Below are positions 15,761 through 24,979 of a DNA stretch of 33,282 nucleotides, in pieces. The translations under genes and the position numbers were made by a program. The stretch spans positions 1-33,282 of the forward strand of contig CALKVG010000359.1 of NCBI GenBank assembly GCA_937998045.1, read 5' to 3'. Positions within the stretch are counted from its first letter, which is position 1. The number at the start of each line of letters is the position of its first letter. Source of the DNA: an uncultured Myxococcales bacterium (GTDB lineage Bacteria > Myxococcota_A > Polyangia > Polyangiales > Polyangiaceae). The notes beneath the pieces are model-generated. The model searched no databases, was not told the origin of the DNA, and saw nothing but the letters and a program-made list of their open reading frames with translations.

Positions 15761-17510
15761 TCACTGCCAGGGGATGAGCTGCGACTGGTGATAGTTCACG
15801 CCGAGGGCCCGCAGGCGCGGCCCTTGCGACCCGATCCTCACTTTGTATTCGTCCCAGCTTCTGCCGACCGCCGGAGACCAACCGATCTCCGCGTAGCCGG
15901 CGATGCGCGGGAAAGCCATGTATTCGACATCGTTCAGCGTGAGGAGCGTCTCGGTCCAGAGCGGCGGCTCGAGGCCGACGAGCTGCTCGTCGCCGACGCC
16001 GTTGACAATCTGCGCGGGGTCCCACGTGTAGCCGGTCTGCTCGTCGATGTAGCCGGCCCACGTCTGACCGAACTGCGTCGACGGGTCGTACTTCATGTCC
16101 ATGTACGCCTTGTTCGCCACGGACATCAGGACCTTCGCGCCCTGCGCGAGCGCGCCGGCGACGACCCCGTCGTCACCCGAGGTCCAGTACTGGATGACCG
16201 AGCCGGGCAAGAGGTTGGGCACCTGACCGATCGCCGCCCAGCCGATCATCCGTTTGCCGGCCGTCTGCACGAACGGCTCGACTTTCATGAAGAACGACTG
16301 GAAGTCTGCGGACGAGACGGTGGACGCCTCGTCGCCGCCGACATGGAAGAACGGGCCGGGCGTGATGGCGGAGATCTCGCGCACGACGTCGGACACGAAC
16401 ATGTAGGTCGCGTCGTCTCCGTTGATGCAGAGCGAGCCGCCGCCCGCGCTCAGCGCGGTCGCCATGCCGTCGCAGTTGAGGCTTCCGTAGGACGCGCGCG
16501 CCGCGTTCGTGTGGCTGGGCATGTCGATCTCGGGGATGACCGTCATGTACCGGCTCTGCGCGTACGCGACGATCGCCGAGTAGTCGGCCTTGGTGTAGTA
16601 GCCGCCCGGGCCGCCCGAAGTCGGTACTGCCGCCGATCGCGGTGAGGTCCGGCCAGGCGTCGACGGCGATCCGCCAGCCCTGGTCGTCGGAGAGGTGCAA
16701 GTGAAGGGTGTTGATCTTGTAGTAGGCGAGGAGATCGATGTACGTCTCGACGTCCTTCACGCCGAAGAAGTGGCGCGCGACGTCGAGCATCGTTCCGCGC
16801 CATGCGAAGCGCGGGAAATCGTGAATCGTGCCGGCTGCAATGTTCCAGGGGCCGGACGACGGGGTCGCGTTCTCGATGGCCGCCGGCAGGAGCTGACGGA
16901 TCGTCTGCAGGCCACGGAACACGCCGGCGGGCTGGTGGGCCGCGAGCCGCACCTGGTCGGTGCCGATCGCGAGGTCGTATCCCTCGTCTCCCAGCGCGGC
17001 ATCGCCGGAGGTCGTCAGGACGACGTCTCCGGCGCAGCCCTGCGCGGCGTTCGCCGGCATCACGGGGAGCGCGTAACCGGTCGCCGGGCGTAGCTTCGAA
17101 CCGAGGTACTCGCCGATCGCCGTCATCTCCGCGGTCGCGGGGTCGACGCGAATCGCGGCCGCGGACGACAGCACGAATGCGCCGTGCGCGGGCGACACCG
17201 AGACCGGCAGAGGGACGAGGTCGATCATCCCGGCGGTGGGCGCCGATGCATCGCTACCGCCGCCGGCGCCGGAAGGCGGGGGACAGGCGGGACCGCCGTC
17301 GTCGCTCGGGGCGCTGTCGTTCGGGGACGCCCCACCGTCCGCGGGGGGAATCGGGTTGCCGGCGTCGTCGCGGGCGCCGCCGCCGTCGCTGGACGGAGCG
17401 CCGGACTCGGTCGTCTCCGGCACGGCGCCGGGCGGTACCCCCGCGTCGGTGCAGCCATTCAGCGTCGCGAGGGCGACGAGGGACGCGGTCGCGAGGAGGA
17501 CTTTTCCCAT
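15761..17510 (-). pseudogene. GH20 beta-N-acetylhexosaminidase lipoprotein, one-base frameshift
   Basis: The product begins MGKVLLATAS with lipobox LNGC (Cys20) and a Gly/Asp/Pro linker. The GH20 N-terminal domain follows (VPLPVSVSPAHGAFVL), then the barrel: FPRFAWRGTMLDVARHFF and LHLHLSDDQGW. At the run of three C at 16614-16616 the frame breaks. Removing one base there restores FGGPGGYYTKADYSAIVAYA and continues into IPEIDMPSH and the catalytic pair in HVGGDEAST. The total length of 1750 bases is one more than a multiple of three, so a single inserted base explains everything; the corrected protein has 582 residues. Family role: removal of terminal GlcNAc/GalNAc from glycans or chitin fragments at the surface. 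It may be a real mutation or a base-call error in a GC-rich run. Confidence 0.85.
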
Positions 17511-17718
17511 CGATCGTTGCTTCTGTCTGCATGCGGCGCGCCCGCATGCGGGCGGCGTTTTTCCCTCAATCGCGGCCGATGGACGTCGACAATTCTTGCG
17601 AGGATGGTGACGGTCTCTTCTCGTCCGCCCAGGGGGGCATTCGGGTGCATGTGCGCCGCGAGGCGCTGAGCGCACATCGGGCGCTTGGGCCTGGGCGTGC
17701 TGCTCGGTTCCTGGCCCC

Positions 17719-18201
17719 TCAGCTCACCGCTTTCTTCACGAGCGCGCGGATCCTGGCCTCTTCGGCGGCGGTCAGCTCCTTCAGCGCGTAGTCGGTCGGC
17801 CACATGTGGCCTTCATCGAGGTTCGCCTTGTCGCTGAAGCCGAGCGTCGCATACCTCGCCTTGAACCTGTACGCGGCCTTGAAGAAGCAGATGACCTTGC
17901 CGTCCTTCGCATAGGCGGGCATCCCGTACCAGGTCGTGGGCGAGAGGATGGGCGCGCTGGATTTGATGATCGCGTGGAGCCGTTGGCCCAGGGCGCGGTC
18001 CGGCGCCGGCATCGAGGCAATCTTCGCGAGTACGGCGCCCTCTCCGTCCGCCTTGCCCGCGCGGGCGGCCTTAACCTCCTGGACCCGATCCCTCATCGCG
18101 GCTCGTTCCTCGTCCGTGAATCCAGCGAGCTTCTTGCCGCGCGCGGTGGCGCCATTGGGCGACTTGTGCGGGGTCTTCTTTGCAGATTTCTTCTGCGCCA
18201 T
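17719..18201 (-). CDS. DUF1801 family protein (YdhG-like)
   Basis: This 160-residue protein starts at ATG 18201, with GAGGAG about ten bases upstream. A basic N-terminus ([14 protein letters not shown]) precedes a helical part and the DUF1801 core: [36 protein letters not shown], then [20 protein letters not shown] and [19 protein letters not shown]. Some relatives are described as iron chaperones, but most are of unknown function, so no role is asserted. It is on the same strand as the hexosaminidase (208 bases apart) and the lipase-like gene (95 bases apart). Confidence 0.8.
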   Translation of the reverse strand: MAQKKSAKKTPHKSPNGATARGKKLAGFTDEERAAMRDRVQEVKAARAGKADGEGAVLAKIASMPAPDRALGQRLHAIIKSSAPILSPTTWYGMPAYAKDGKVICFFKAAYRFKARYATLGFSDKANLDEGHMWPTDYALKELTAAEEARIRALVKKAVS

Positions 18202-18296
18202 CGCAAAGCATCTCCTCGATGAGGGCCAGTATATCCCGCCCGAGGAGAGACCCGGCCCCGATCGCGCGGGCGGCGCGCAAGCGGCGCGACGACCTC

Positions 18297-19490
18297 TCAC
18301 GCGACGCGCTTCCTGGCGGCGTCGCGCCCAGCGTGCAGCAGGCCGGAGGCAATCGCGTCGAGCATCGCCGCAAACTGCGCGGCGCCGAAGTCGCTTCGGC
18401 TGCAGAGCCAGTCCACGTGCCTGGGCGCGGCCCCGGCGGACGCGGCGTTCGTGCGACCCCCGTCGAAGTGACCGAGGACGTCGAGGTGATCGGCGTAGCC
18501 GGCCCACGCGATCTTTCCCCAGAGCTGCGATCGCACGGGCACGACGCCGTCGCTCTCGCGTAGCTCGGGCATGCGACCGAACGACTGCAGGAGCGCGCGC
18601 TCGTGGTCCGCGTCGAGGGTGGGGGCGGCGCACGGATAAGCGCGGTCCTGAACGGCGGTGATGCGGTAGAGAATCGCGAAGATTGCGCTGCTCAGCGCGC
18701 TCCACGGGCTGCGAAGCGAACGGACGAAGGAGCCGGGCGAAGGCGGTGGCGCCATCGATACGACGGACTGGTAGAAGACGCCCGCGCGATCCTCGACGCC
18801 GGCGACGAAGAGGTCCATCGCCTCGGGCATGAGCTGCACCATGGCGCCGTTGTCTTCGCGCATCAGGTCGATGTAGTCGCGCACCTCGCGGCTGCGCACG
18901 CCGTCGATCTGTCGCAGCAGGGTCTCGGTCGTGCGCTCGAGAACCTTGATGTCCAGACCGACCGCGCGATCGACGCGTCCGAACGCGGCCACGAGGGCCC
19001 CGGCGACCGACAGGGGCGGCGAGCCGAGCGAGAGCGCGACGACGGTGAGGGCGCTGAGAGCGCGCAGGGCGCGCTGCCCGCTCGCGGTCGTGAAGAAGCT
19101 CGCGAGCGGCGTCCCGAAGTGCGGCGCGTTGATCGTCGTCACGCTCGCGATCCGCGGAAGCCACGCGTGCGCTCGCTGCGGGCCGGCGAGCGAGACGGTC
19201 GGCGACGCGACGAGGCGCGCGTCGAGCCCTCCGGTCGAGTGCCCGATGAGGTGGATGGGACCCCCGTCCGGCTTCTCGGGGTCGCAGGTCTCGTCCACGA
19301 GGTCGGTGAGCTTCATCGCGCGCCTGCGGATGGAGGCATTCGGCGCAACCCGCGCGACGCGGATCTCGACGTCGTCGCCGGCCGCGTGCAGGCGCTCGGT
19401 GAGGCCGCGCTCGAGGTGAACGAAGTAGTCGTACGCGGCGAGCCGACCGAAGCCGAACATCCCCGGAGAAAGGTAGACGCGGTGAATCAT
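18297..19490 (-). CDS. Lipase-like alpha/beta hydrolase
   Basis: This 397-residue protein has the nucleophile elbow GHSTGG (Ser85) after the strand PIHLIGH. HFGTPLA follows, as in triacylglycerol lipases. An Asp in ESDGVVPV (Asp314) and a His in [10 protein letters not shown] (His335 or His341) complete a plausible triad. No signal peptide is seen; the N-terminus [15 protein letters not shown] begins directly with a strand and an oxyanion-type loop, so it is probably cytoplasmic. The substrate is unknown, but the large insert between Ser and Asp (about 130-300) suggests a lid domain. The start at ATG 19490 has no strong ribosome site. It ends a three-gene minus-strand group with the DUF1801 and GH20 genes. 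Confidence 0.8.
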   Translation of the reverse strand: MIHRVYLSPGMFGFGRLAAYDYFVHLERGLTERLHAAGDDVEIRVARVAPNASIRRRAMKLTDLVDETCDPEKPDGGPIHLIGHSTGGLDARLVASPTVSLAGPQRAHAWLPRIASVTTINAPHFGTPLASFFTTASGQRALRALSALTVVALSLGSPPLSVAGALVAAFGRVDRAVGLDIKVLERTTETLLRQIDGVRSREVRDYIDLMREDNGAMVQLMPEAMDLFVAGVEDRAGVFYQSVVSMAPPPSPGSFVRSLRSPWSALSSAIFAILYRITAVQDRAYPCAAPTLDADHERALLQSFGRMPELRESDGVVPVRSQLWGKIAWAGYADHLDVLGHFDGGRTNAASAGAAPRHVDWLCSRSDFGAAQFAAMLDAIASGLLHAGRDAARKRVA

Positions 19491-20019
19491 CGCGGATGCC
19501 CGAGGGAGAGATCGGCGATCTAGGGACCCTGGTCAAGGAGCTCGGCCCTCGCCTTCATCGGCCTCGGGAGGGCGGCACCGGCCGCACGGGACGGAGTGTC
19601 CACGAGCTACGGCTCCGTGTTCGAACGTCGCCGTCCCTTGGACGTATGCACGACATCCAGCAATCGCCGCCTCGTATCGGGACGACCGATGGGCGCACAT
19701 TCCTGAGCCGTCTGAGGCTCCCTCCGCTGCTGCGCGTGACGCGAAGGAGACGAGGCGACATGGCGGATTGCGCGCAAGCGGCACCGCAATCGCGGCGCAT
19801 GTCTCGAACGATGAGCTCACGCTCGCGGCACCGTGGCCGGCTGCCGGGGGGACGATCAAGGCGCACTACCATCACAACCAGGCCAACTATTGCGTTCACT
19901 TCGCGATGACCGAGGGCAGCGGCCCTTAGGCCTACGAAAGCGCCGTCGTGGAGCCGGCCGGTTCCCGCTGGCGCGAGCTGGTCGCAACTTTCCGATGCCA
20001 GCGTCCGGCGAAGGCGATT
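19491..20019. other. Gene-free stretch with a possible coding remnant and the KOR upstream region
   Basis: No complete gene is supported. On the plus strand a start-less frame is open through to a TAG at 19927-19929. Its last 55 codons (about 19765-19929) read like a protein end, including AAHVSNDELTLAAPWPAAGG and HYHHNQANYCVHF. This could be the 3' remnant of a lost gene. The final 90 bases are the upstream region of the KOR operon and contain the 27-nt element at 19951-19977. Confidence 0.3.
19951..19977 (+). promoter_or_regulatory. 27-nt element shared with the DAHP synthase upstream region, copy A
   Basis: Twenty-five of 27 positions match 24804-24830. The shared blocks are GAGCCGGCC, GTTCCCG and TGGCGCGAG. 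This copy ends 42 bases before the GTG at 20020. It may be a promoter part or a regulator site common to the two units. Confidence 0.4.
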
Positions 20020-21888
20020 GTGCATGTTTCTGCTAGAAGACCAGACACCTCCGTGGAGCCGACCAACATCCGAAACCCGCAGTACTTCCACAAAGTGGTC
20101 GACTGCCAGTGGGCGTGTCCCGCGCACACGAACGTTCCCGAGTATATCCGCCTGATCGCGCAGGGCCGATATGCCGACGCGTATCTGCTCAACCGCGAGT
20201 CGAACGTCTTCCCTGGCATCCTCGGGCGAACGTGCGACCGGCCCTGCGAGCCCGCGTGTCGCCGCGGTCGCGTGGAAGACAAGCCGGTCGCGATCTGCCG
20301 CCTCAAACGCGTCGCCTCGGACTTGCGCGGCGACATCGCCGATCGGCTCCCCAGGCCCGCCGCCGCGAAGAATGGCATGCGGATCGCGTGCGTGGGGGCG
20401 GGTCCGGCGTCGCTGGCCGTCGCGAACGATCTCGTTCCGCTCGGCTACGACGTGACGATCTACGAGAAGCTGCCGGTCGCCGGCGGATTGATGCGCTCGA
20501 ACATCCCTGCGTTTCGTTTGCCCGAACGCGTGCTCGACGAAGAGCTCGACATGATCCTCGGCATGGGCGTCCACGTCCACTACGGGGCGCCGATCGAGAG
20601 CATGAAGTGGCTGCTCGACCAGGGGTACGACGCGATCTTCGTCGGAAGCGGCGCGCCGCGCGGCAAGGACCTCGAGATCCCCGGCCGCCACGAGACCGAT
20701 CGCATTCACATCGGCATCGACTGGCTCGAGTCCGTGGCGTTCGGGCACGTCGAGCACATCGGCGAGCGTGTCCTCATCATCGGCGTAGGCAACACGGCGA
20801 TGGACTGCTGCCGCAGCTCGCGAAGGCTCGGCGGCAAGGACATCAAGGTGATGGCTCGCAAGCCGCGCCGGTACTTCAAGGCCTCTCCGTGGGAGCTCGA
20901 CGACGCCGAAGAGGAGCAGGTCGAGATCGTGGTCAACCACGAACCGAAGCGCTTCGTCGTCGAGCACGGCAAGCTCGTGGGGATGGAGTTTCAGCGCTAC
21001 GAGTCGCGCGAGGAGGGCGGCAAGCTCACGCAGACGCCGATCGACACGGTGTTTCTGCCGGCCGACGACGTCATCCTGGCGATCGGCCAGGAAGGGGCGT
21101 TCCCGTGGATCGAGCGCGACATCGGCATCGAGTTCGACAAGTGGGGAGTGCCCGTCGTCGACAAGGTGACCCACCAGTGCTCGCTCCCCGGCGTCTTCTT
21201 CGGCGGCGATGCGGCGTGGGGTCCGCTCAACATCATCTGGGCCGTCGAGCATGCGCACCAGGCGGCCATCAGCATCGACGCTCGGTGCTCGGGCCGGCCG
21301 CTGACCGATCGGCTCCCTCCGGGGATGAACCTCAGCTCGGCGAAGATGGGCCTTCACGAGTGGAGCTACAAGAACGACTACAACCCGGAGAAGCGTCAGA
21401 AAATGACGCACGTGGCCCTGGTCGAGCGATTCAAGCGGATGAACATCGAGGTCGAGGTGGGCTTCGACGCCGAGCAGACGGCCCGCGAGGTCGAGCGGTG
21501 CCTGAACTGCGACATCCAGACGGTGTTCACCGATTCGCTTTGCATCGAGTGCGACGCGTGCGTCGACGTCTGCCCGGTCACGTGCCTCACCATCACGAAG
21601 AACGAGGAGGAGCCCGAGCTGCGCAAGCACCTGAGCGCGCCGGCGACCAACCCCGCGCAGGACCTGTTCGTCTCGGGCCCCCTGCCGCAGACCCGCCGCA
21701 TCATGGTGAAGGACGAAGACATGTGCGTGCACTGCGGCCTCTGCGCGGAACGCTGCCCGACCGCCGCGTGGGACATGCAGAAGTTCGACCTGATCGTTCC
21801 GTATGCGCGCGGCACGTCTGCGCACAACGGCAACGGCAACGGCCGCCTCGGTAGCGGCGCGAGGAGAACGCAGTGCAACGGGAAGTGA
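20020..21888 (+). CDS. GltD-like FAD/NAD(P)H oxidoreductase with ferredoxin domain, partner of KorAB
   Basis: From GTG 20020 (GAAGG five bases upstream) the protein has 622 residues; GTG 20053 is an alternative. The N-terminal Fe-S domain has CQWAC, then GRTCDRPCEPAC (about 29-80). It is followed by an FAD-binding GAGPAS (126-131), an NAD(P)H-binding GVGNTAMD (255-262) and a glutamate-synthase small-chain fold. The C-terminus adds two 4Fe-4S motifs, CIECDACVDVCP (from 508) and CVHCGLCAERCP (from 569). This layout suits electron exchange between NAD(P)H and ferredoxin-type clusters. The next gene starts 16 bases before its stop and encodes KorA. I infer that it links the oxidoreductase to the NAD(P)H pool; it is not glutamate synthase, as no large subunit is nearby. 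Confidence 0.85.
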   Translation: MHVSARRPDTSVEPTNIRNPQYFHKVVDCQWACPAHTNVPEYIRLIAQGRYADAYLLNRESNVFPGILGRTCDRPCEPACRRGRVEDKPVAICRLKRVASDLRGDIADRLPRPAAAKNGMRIACVGAGPASLAVANDLVPLGYDVTIYEKLPVAGGLMRSNIPAFRLPERVLDEELDMILGMGVHVHYGAPIESMKWLLDQGYDAIFVGSGAPRGKDLEIPGRHETDRIHIGIDWLESVAFGHVEHIGERVLIIGVGNTAMDCCRSSRRLGGKDIKVMARKPRRYFKASPWELDDAEEEQVEIVVNHEPKRFVVEHGKLVGMEFQRYESREEGGKLTQTPIDTVFLPADDVILAIGQEGAFPWIERDIGIEFDKWGVPVVDKVTHQCSLPGVFFGGDAAWGPLNIIWAVEHAHQAAISIDARCSGRPLTDRLPPGMNLSSAKMGLHEWSYKNDYNPEKRQKMTHVALVERFKRMNIEVEVGFDAEQTAREVERCLNCDIQTVFTDSLCIECDACVDVCPVTCLTITKNEEEPELRKHLSAPATNPAQDLFVSGPLPQTRRIMVKDEDMCVHCGLCAERCPTAAWDMQKFDLIVPYARGTSAHNGNGNGRLGSGARRTQCNGK

Positions 21889-23711
21889 ACGGCTCTCGCG
21901 TCAACGACTTCGCCTTCAAGCTCGCCAACGTAAACGGCACCGGCTCCGCGAGCGCGAACGGGCTGCTGATGCAGGCGATCTTCCGCATGGGAATCCCGGT
22001 GTCCGGCAAGAACCTGTTCCCCTCGAACATCCAGGGCTTGCCGACCTGGTACGAGATTCGCGTCAACCGCGACGGGCACACGGCGCGTACGTCGGAATAC
22101 GACCTGATGGTCGCGATGAACGCCGAGACGTACGCGCGCGACGTGCGCGAAGTGCGATCCGGCGGCTGGCTCCTGTACGACTCGACGTGGCCCCTGAATC
22201 CGGCGCTCGCCCGCCCCGACGTGACATTCCTCGGCGTGCCGTACGCGCAGCTTTGCAACGAGATCTTCGCGGACGCCCGCGAGCGTACGCTGATGAAGAA
22301 CATCGCGTATGCGGGCACGCTCGCGGCGCTGCTCGACATCGACATGGACGTCGTGCAGGGCATGCTCAAAGAGAAGTTCGCGCGCAAGCCGGCGCTGATG
22401 GACTCGAATCGCAAAGCGATCGAGCTGGGGTTCGCGTACGCGAAAGAGCACTTCGAGTGCCCGCTCCCCGTCCGCCTGCAGAAGATGAACGCCAACGATC
22501 GGTCGATCCTCATCGACGGCAACACCGCGACGGCGCTCGGTTGCCTGTACGCGGGAGCGACCGTGGCCGCCTGGTACCCGATCACCCCGTCGACGAGCGT
22601 CCTCGACTCGTTCACGTCGCTCTGCGCGAAGTACCGCACCGACCAGGAAACCGGCAAGCGGCGGTACTGCATCCTCCAGGCGGAGGACGAGCTCGCCGCG
22701 ATCGGCATGGTCATCGGGGCGGCGTGGAACGGCGCGCGGGCGTTCACATCGACCGCGGGGCCGGGGATCTCGCTCATGAACGAGCTCGTGGGGCTCGCGT
22801 ACTATGCAGAGATTCCGGTGGTGATCGTCGACGTGCAACGCGTCGGGCCCTCGACCGGGATGCCCACGCGCACGCAGCAGGGGGACATCCTCTCGTGCGC
22901 GTACGCGTCGCACGGCGACACGAAGCACATTCTGCTCTTCCCGGCGAATCCGGCCGAGTGCTTCACATTCGCGACGAAGGCATTCGATCTCGCCGAGCGC
23001 TTTCAGACACCGGTGTTCCTCGTGACCGATCTGGACATCGGCATGAACGACTGGGTCGTGCCGCGTCTCGAGTGGGACGACGCATATCGCCCTGACCGAG
23101 GTCGCGTTCTGTCCCGCGAGGAGCTCGAGAGCATGCCGAAGTTCACGCGCTACTCGCCGGAGGACGAGCTCGGCGTGGCGGCGCGCACGCTTCCGGGCGT
23201 GCACGCGAAGGGCGCGTTCTTCACGCGCGGGTCGGGGCACAACAAGCTCGGCGGATACACCGAGATCCCCGACGAGTACCAGGAGGTGATGGACCGGCTG
23301 GCGCGCAAGCATCGCGCCGCGCGCGCGCTGGTGCCGCCGGCCGTCGTCGAGCGCCGCTCAGGCGCAACGATCGGCGTCGTCACCGTGGGGGGATGCGACC
23401 TGGCGGTGCGGGAGGCGCTCGAGGAGCTCGAACGTCGCGGGACGCGGGCCGACTACCTGCGCGTGCGCGGGTTCCCCTTCGGCGACGACGTCGAGGATTT
23501 CCTCGCGACGCACGAGACGGTGTACGTCGTCGAGCAGAACCGAGATGCCCAGCTCCGGTCTCTGCTGGCGCTCGAGACGTCCGCCCCGAAAGAGAAGCTT
23601 CGCTCGGTGCGCGCGTACGGCGGCTTCCCCCTGCAGGCCGCGCAGGTCGTGCAGGGGATCGAGCGCGCGTCGGCCACCGCGTACCCGGCGACGAAGGAGG
23701 ATCGGTCGTGA
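21873..23711 (+). CDS. korA: 2-oxoacid:ferredoxin oxidoreductase, fused gamma-alpha subunit
   Basis: This 612-residue protein is the gamma-alpha fusion seen in two-subunit KOR enzymes. The gamma domain (about 1-190) includes GTGSASANGLLMQAIFRMG and NLFPSNIQGLPTWYEIRV. The alpha domain begins near 210, with YPITPS (235-240) for substrate and TPP, QAEDELAAIGMVIGAAWNG and TSTAGPGISLMNE. With KorB it oxidatively decarboxylates a 2-oxoacid to its CoA thioester, passing electrons to ferredoxin; the reverse reaction is possible. 2-Oxoglutarate is the likely substrate by family resemblance only. It overlaps the GltD-like gene by 16 bases and korB by 4, so the three are translationally coupled. Confidence 0.85.
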   Translation: MQREVNGSRVNDFAFKLANVNGTGSASANGLLMQAIFRMGIPVSGKNLFPSNIQGLPTWYEIRVNRDGHTARTSEYDLMVAMNAETYARDVREVRSGGWLLYDSTWPLNPALARPDVTFLGVPYAQLCNEIFADARERTLMKNIAYAGTLAALLDIDMDVVQGMLKEKFARKPALMDSNRKAIELGFAYAKEHFECPLPVRLQKMNANDRSILIDGNTATALGCLYAGATVAAWYPITPSTSVLDSFTSLCAKYRTDQETGKRRYCILQAEDELAAIGMVIGAAWNGARAFTSTAGPGISLMNELVGLAYYAEIPVVIVDVQRVGPSTGMPTRTQQGDILSCAYASHGDTKHILLFPANPAECFTFATKAFDLAERFQTPVFLVTDLDIGMNDWVVPRLEWDDAYRPDRGRVLSREELESMPKFTRYSPEDELGVAARTLPGVHAKGAFFTRGSGHNKLGGYTEIPDEYQEVMDRLARKHRAARALVPPAVVERRSGATIGVVTVGGCDLAVREALEELERRGTRADYLRVRGFPFGDDVEDFLATHETVYVVEQNRDAQLRSLLALETSAPKEKLRSVRAYGGFPLQAAQVVQGIERASATAYPATKEDRS

Positions 23712-24763
23712 GCTACATCAAGAAACCGGCCGCCCGGCATCCGTCGCTGCAGCCGAACAAGCTCGGGCTCACGGTCCGCGACTACGAAGGGAGCATGTCC
23801 ACGCTGTGCGCGGGCTGCGGCCACGATTCGGTCACCGCTGCGATCGTCAAGGCGTTCTACGAGCTCGACACGCCGCCGCACATGGTCGCCAAGCTGTCGG
23901 GCATCGGGTGCTCGTCGAAGACGCCGACCTATTTCCTGTCGGGCGCGCACGGCTTCAACTCGGCCCACGGGCGGATGCCGGCCATCGCTACGGGCGCCGC
24001 CGCCGCAAACCGAGAGCTCACGTGCATCGGCGTGAGCGGCGATGGCGACTCGCTGTCCATCGGGCTCGGCCAGATGTGCCACGCCATTCGCCGCAACGTG
24101 AACATGCTCTACGTGATCGAGAACAACGGCGTGTACGGCCTGACCAAGGGGCAATTCTCGGCATCGGCGGACATCGGCTCGAAGTCGAAACGGGGCGAGC
24201 CCAATACGCAGGCGCCGATCGACCCGGTGATGCTCGGCCTTAGCCTGGGCGCGACGTTCGTCGCGCGCAGCTTCTCGGGCGACAAGGCCGACCTCGTGCC
24301 GATCTTGAAAGCGGGGATCCGGCACAGGGGGTTTGCCCTGGTCGACGTCATCTCGCCGTGCGTGACGTTCAACGATCACGAAGGGTCGACCAAGAGTTAC
24401 CTCTACACGCGCCAGCATCAGGTACAGGTCGTCGAGGCCGACTTCGTACCGCCTGCATCGGAGATCACCGCCTCGGTGGCTGCGGGTGGCGCCACGCAGG
24501 TCACGATGCACGACGGGAGCATCCTCAGCCTTCGCAAGGTCGCCAGCGACTACGATCCCACCGACCGCCAGGCGGTGTGGTCGTACCTGTACGAGCGCCA
24601 GCGCTCGGGCGAGGTGCCGGTGGGCCTCCTCTTCGTCGACGAGCGCGGAGTCGAGATGCACGCGGCGTCCAAGACGGTCGACGTGCCCCTCTCGAAGCTT
24701 CCTTTCGAGGAGCTGTGCCCGGGCCGGGCGGCGCTCGACGCGCTGCAGGACACGTACAGGTGA
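23708..24763 (+). CDS. korB: 2-oxoacid:ferredoxin oxidoreductase, beta (TPP) subunit
   Basis: This protein has 351 residues and starts at GTG 23708, overlapping the korA stop (GTGA). A strong AAGGAGG lies seven bases upstream and fixes the start. The TPP site is clear: CAGCGH (34-39), GIGCSS (66-71), GDGD (111-114) and the matching Asn in VIENNGVYG (about 140). It carries TPP and a 4Fe-4S cluster and completes the active site with KorA. The C-terminal 70 residues contain no separate ferredoxin domain. That fits with the clusters being supplied by the GltD-like partner encoded first in the operon (inference). Confidence 0.87.
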   Translation: MSYIKKPAARHPSLQPNKLGLTVRDYEGSMSTLCAGCGHDSVTAAIVKAFYELDTPPHMVAKLSGIGCSSKTPTYFLSGAHGFNSAHGRMPAIATGAAAANRELTCIGVSGDGDSLSIGLGQMCHAIRRNVNMLYVIENNGVYGLTKGQFSASADIGSKSKRGEPNTQAPIDPVMLGLSLGATFVARSFSGDKADLVPILKAGIRHRGFALVDVISPCVTFNDHEGSTKSYLYTRQHQVQVVEADFVPPASEITASVAAGGATQVTMHDGSILSLRKVASDYDPTDRQAVWSYLYERQRSGEVPVGLLFVDERGVEMHAASKTVDVPLSKLPFEELCPGRAALDALQDTYR

Positions 24764-24803
24764 CTGGCGCTCCGCTCCCTCGCGAGCCGCGGCGCCTCTC
24801 ACC

Positions 24804-24830
24804 GAGCCGGCCCGTTCCCGTTGGCGCGAG
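24804..24830 (+). promoter_or_regulatory. 27-nt element shared with the KOR upstream region, copy B
   Basis: It differs from 19951-19977 at two positions only. It overlaps the proposed -35 box of the DAHP synthase leader promoter and lies directly after korB. Confidence 0.4.
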
Positions 24831-24850
24831 CGCCGTCTTCGATGTACAGT
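24821..24850 (+). promoter_or_regulatory. Candidate promoter of the attenuated DAHP synthase unit
   Basis: A -35-like TTGGCG (24821-24826) and a -10-like TACAGT (24845-24850) are 18 bases apart. Initiation six to eight bases later would start the RNA at or next to the GTG of the leader peptide, so the leader would be translated without a ribosome site. None is visible. Confidence 0.4.
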
Positions 24851-24857
24851 GCACCCC

Positions 24858-24932
24858 GTGACGGGTTTCCGCTTCTTCTACGGAGTCCATTTCTTCTGGC
24901 CGCCGCGCGGCGCCGGAGGGACGACCTCGTAG
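24858..24932 (+). CDS. Aromatic-rich leader peptide of the DAHP synthase attenuator
   Basis: This is a 24-codon frame from GTG 24858 to TAG 24930-24932. Residues 4-14 read FRFFYGVHFFW: five Phe, one Tyr and one Trp within eleven residues, and nothing similar elsewhere in the peptide. These are the end products of the pathway whose first enzyme is encoded 83 bases downstream. A ribosome slowed at these codons (24867-24899) would leave 24906-24916 free to pair with the terminator's 5' arm. A ribosome reaching the TAG would cover it and allow termination. The start could also be the in-frame GTG at 24849. No ribosome site is visible; a leaderless start is proposed from the promoter position. Confidence 0.8.
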   Translation: MTGFRFFYGVHFFWPPRGAGGTTS

Positions 24933-24979
24933 ACGCGGGCAGAAGCCCGAGAGAGGTTCCGAGACCCCCGGTCGCCGCG
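24906..24979 (+). promoter_or_regulatory. Antiterminator pairing of the DAHP synthase attenuator
   Basis: CGCGGCGCCGG (24906-24916), just after the aromatic codons, can pair with 24968-24979 (CCGG, one bulged T, CGCCGCG). The helix has 11 bp and uses the 5' arm and loop of the terminator, so the two structures exclude each other. A small CGGGC/GCCCG hairpin (24936-24949) lies between the arms. CGCC/GGCG (24901-24912) could form an early pause hairpin. Confidence 0.65.

Noticed and set aside
19533..19859. Minus-strand 108-residue frame between the lipase-like gene and the KOR operon
   Set aside because: It has no ribosome site, no domain, and shadow-like composition. The plus-strand reading looks more protein-like at its 3' end.
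19951..19990. Sigma-54 promoter in the shared 27-nt element
   Set aside because: TGGC is present, but the spacing to the next GC is 12 bases instead of 10, and copy B has no matching -12 element.
19555..21825. Long minus-strand frame opposite the GltD-like gene
   Set aside because: It is His/Arg-rich without recognisable domains, and the plus strand carries all the cofactor motifs.
20020..21888. Glutamate synthase small subunit (gltD)
   Set aside because: The fold matches, but the extra C-terminal ferredoxin motifs, the overlap with korA and the lack of a large-subunit gene argue for a KOR partner.
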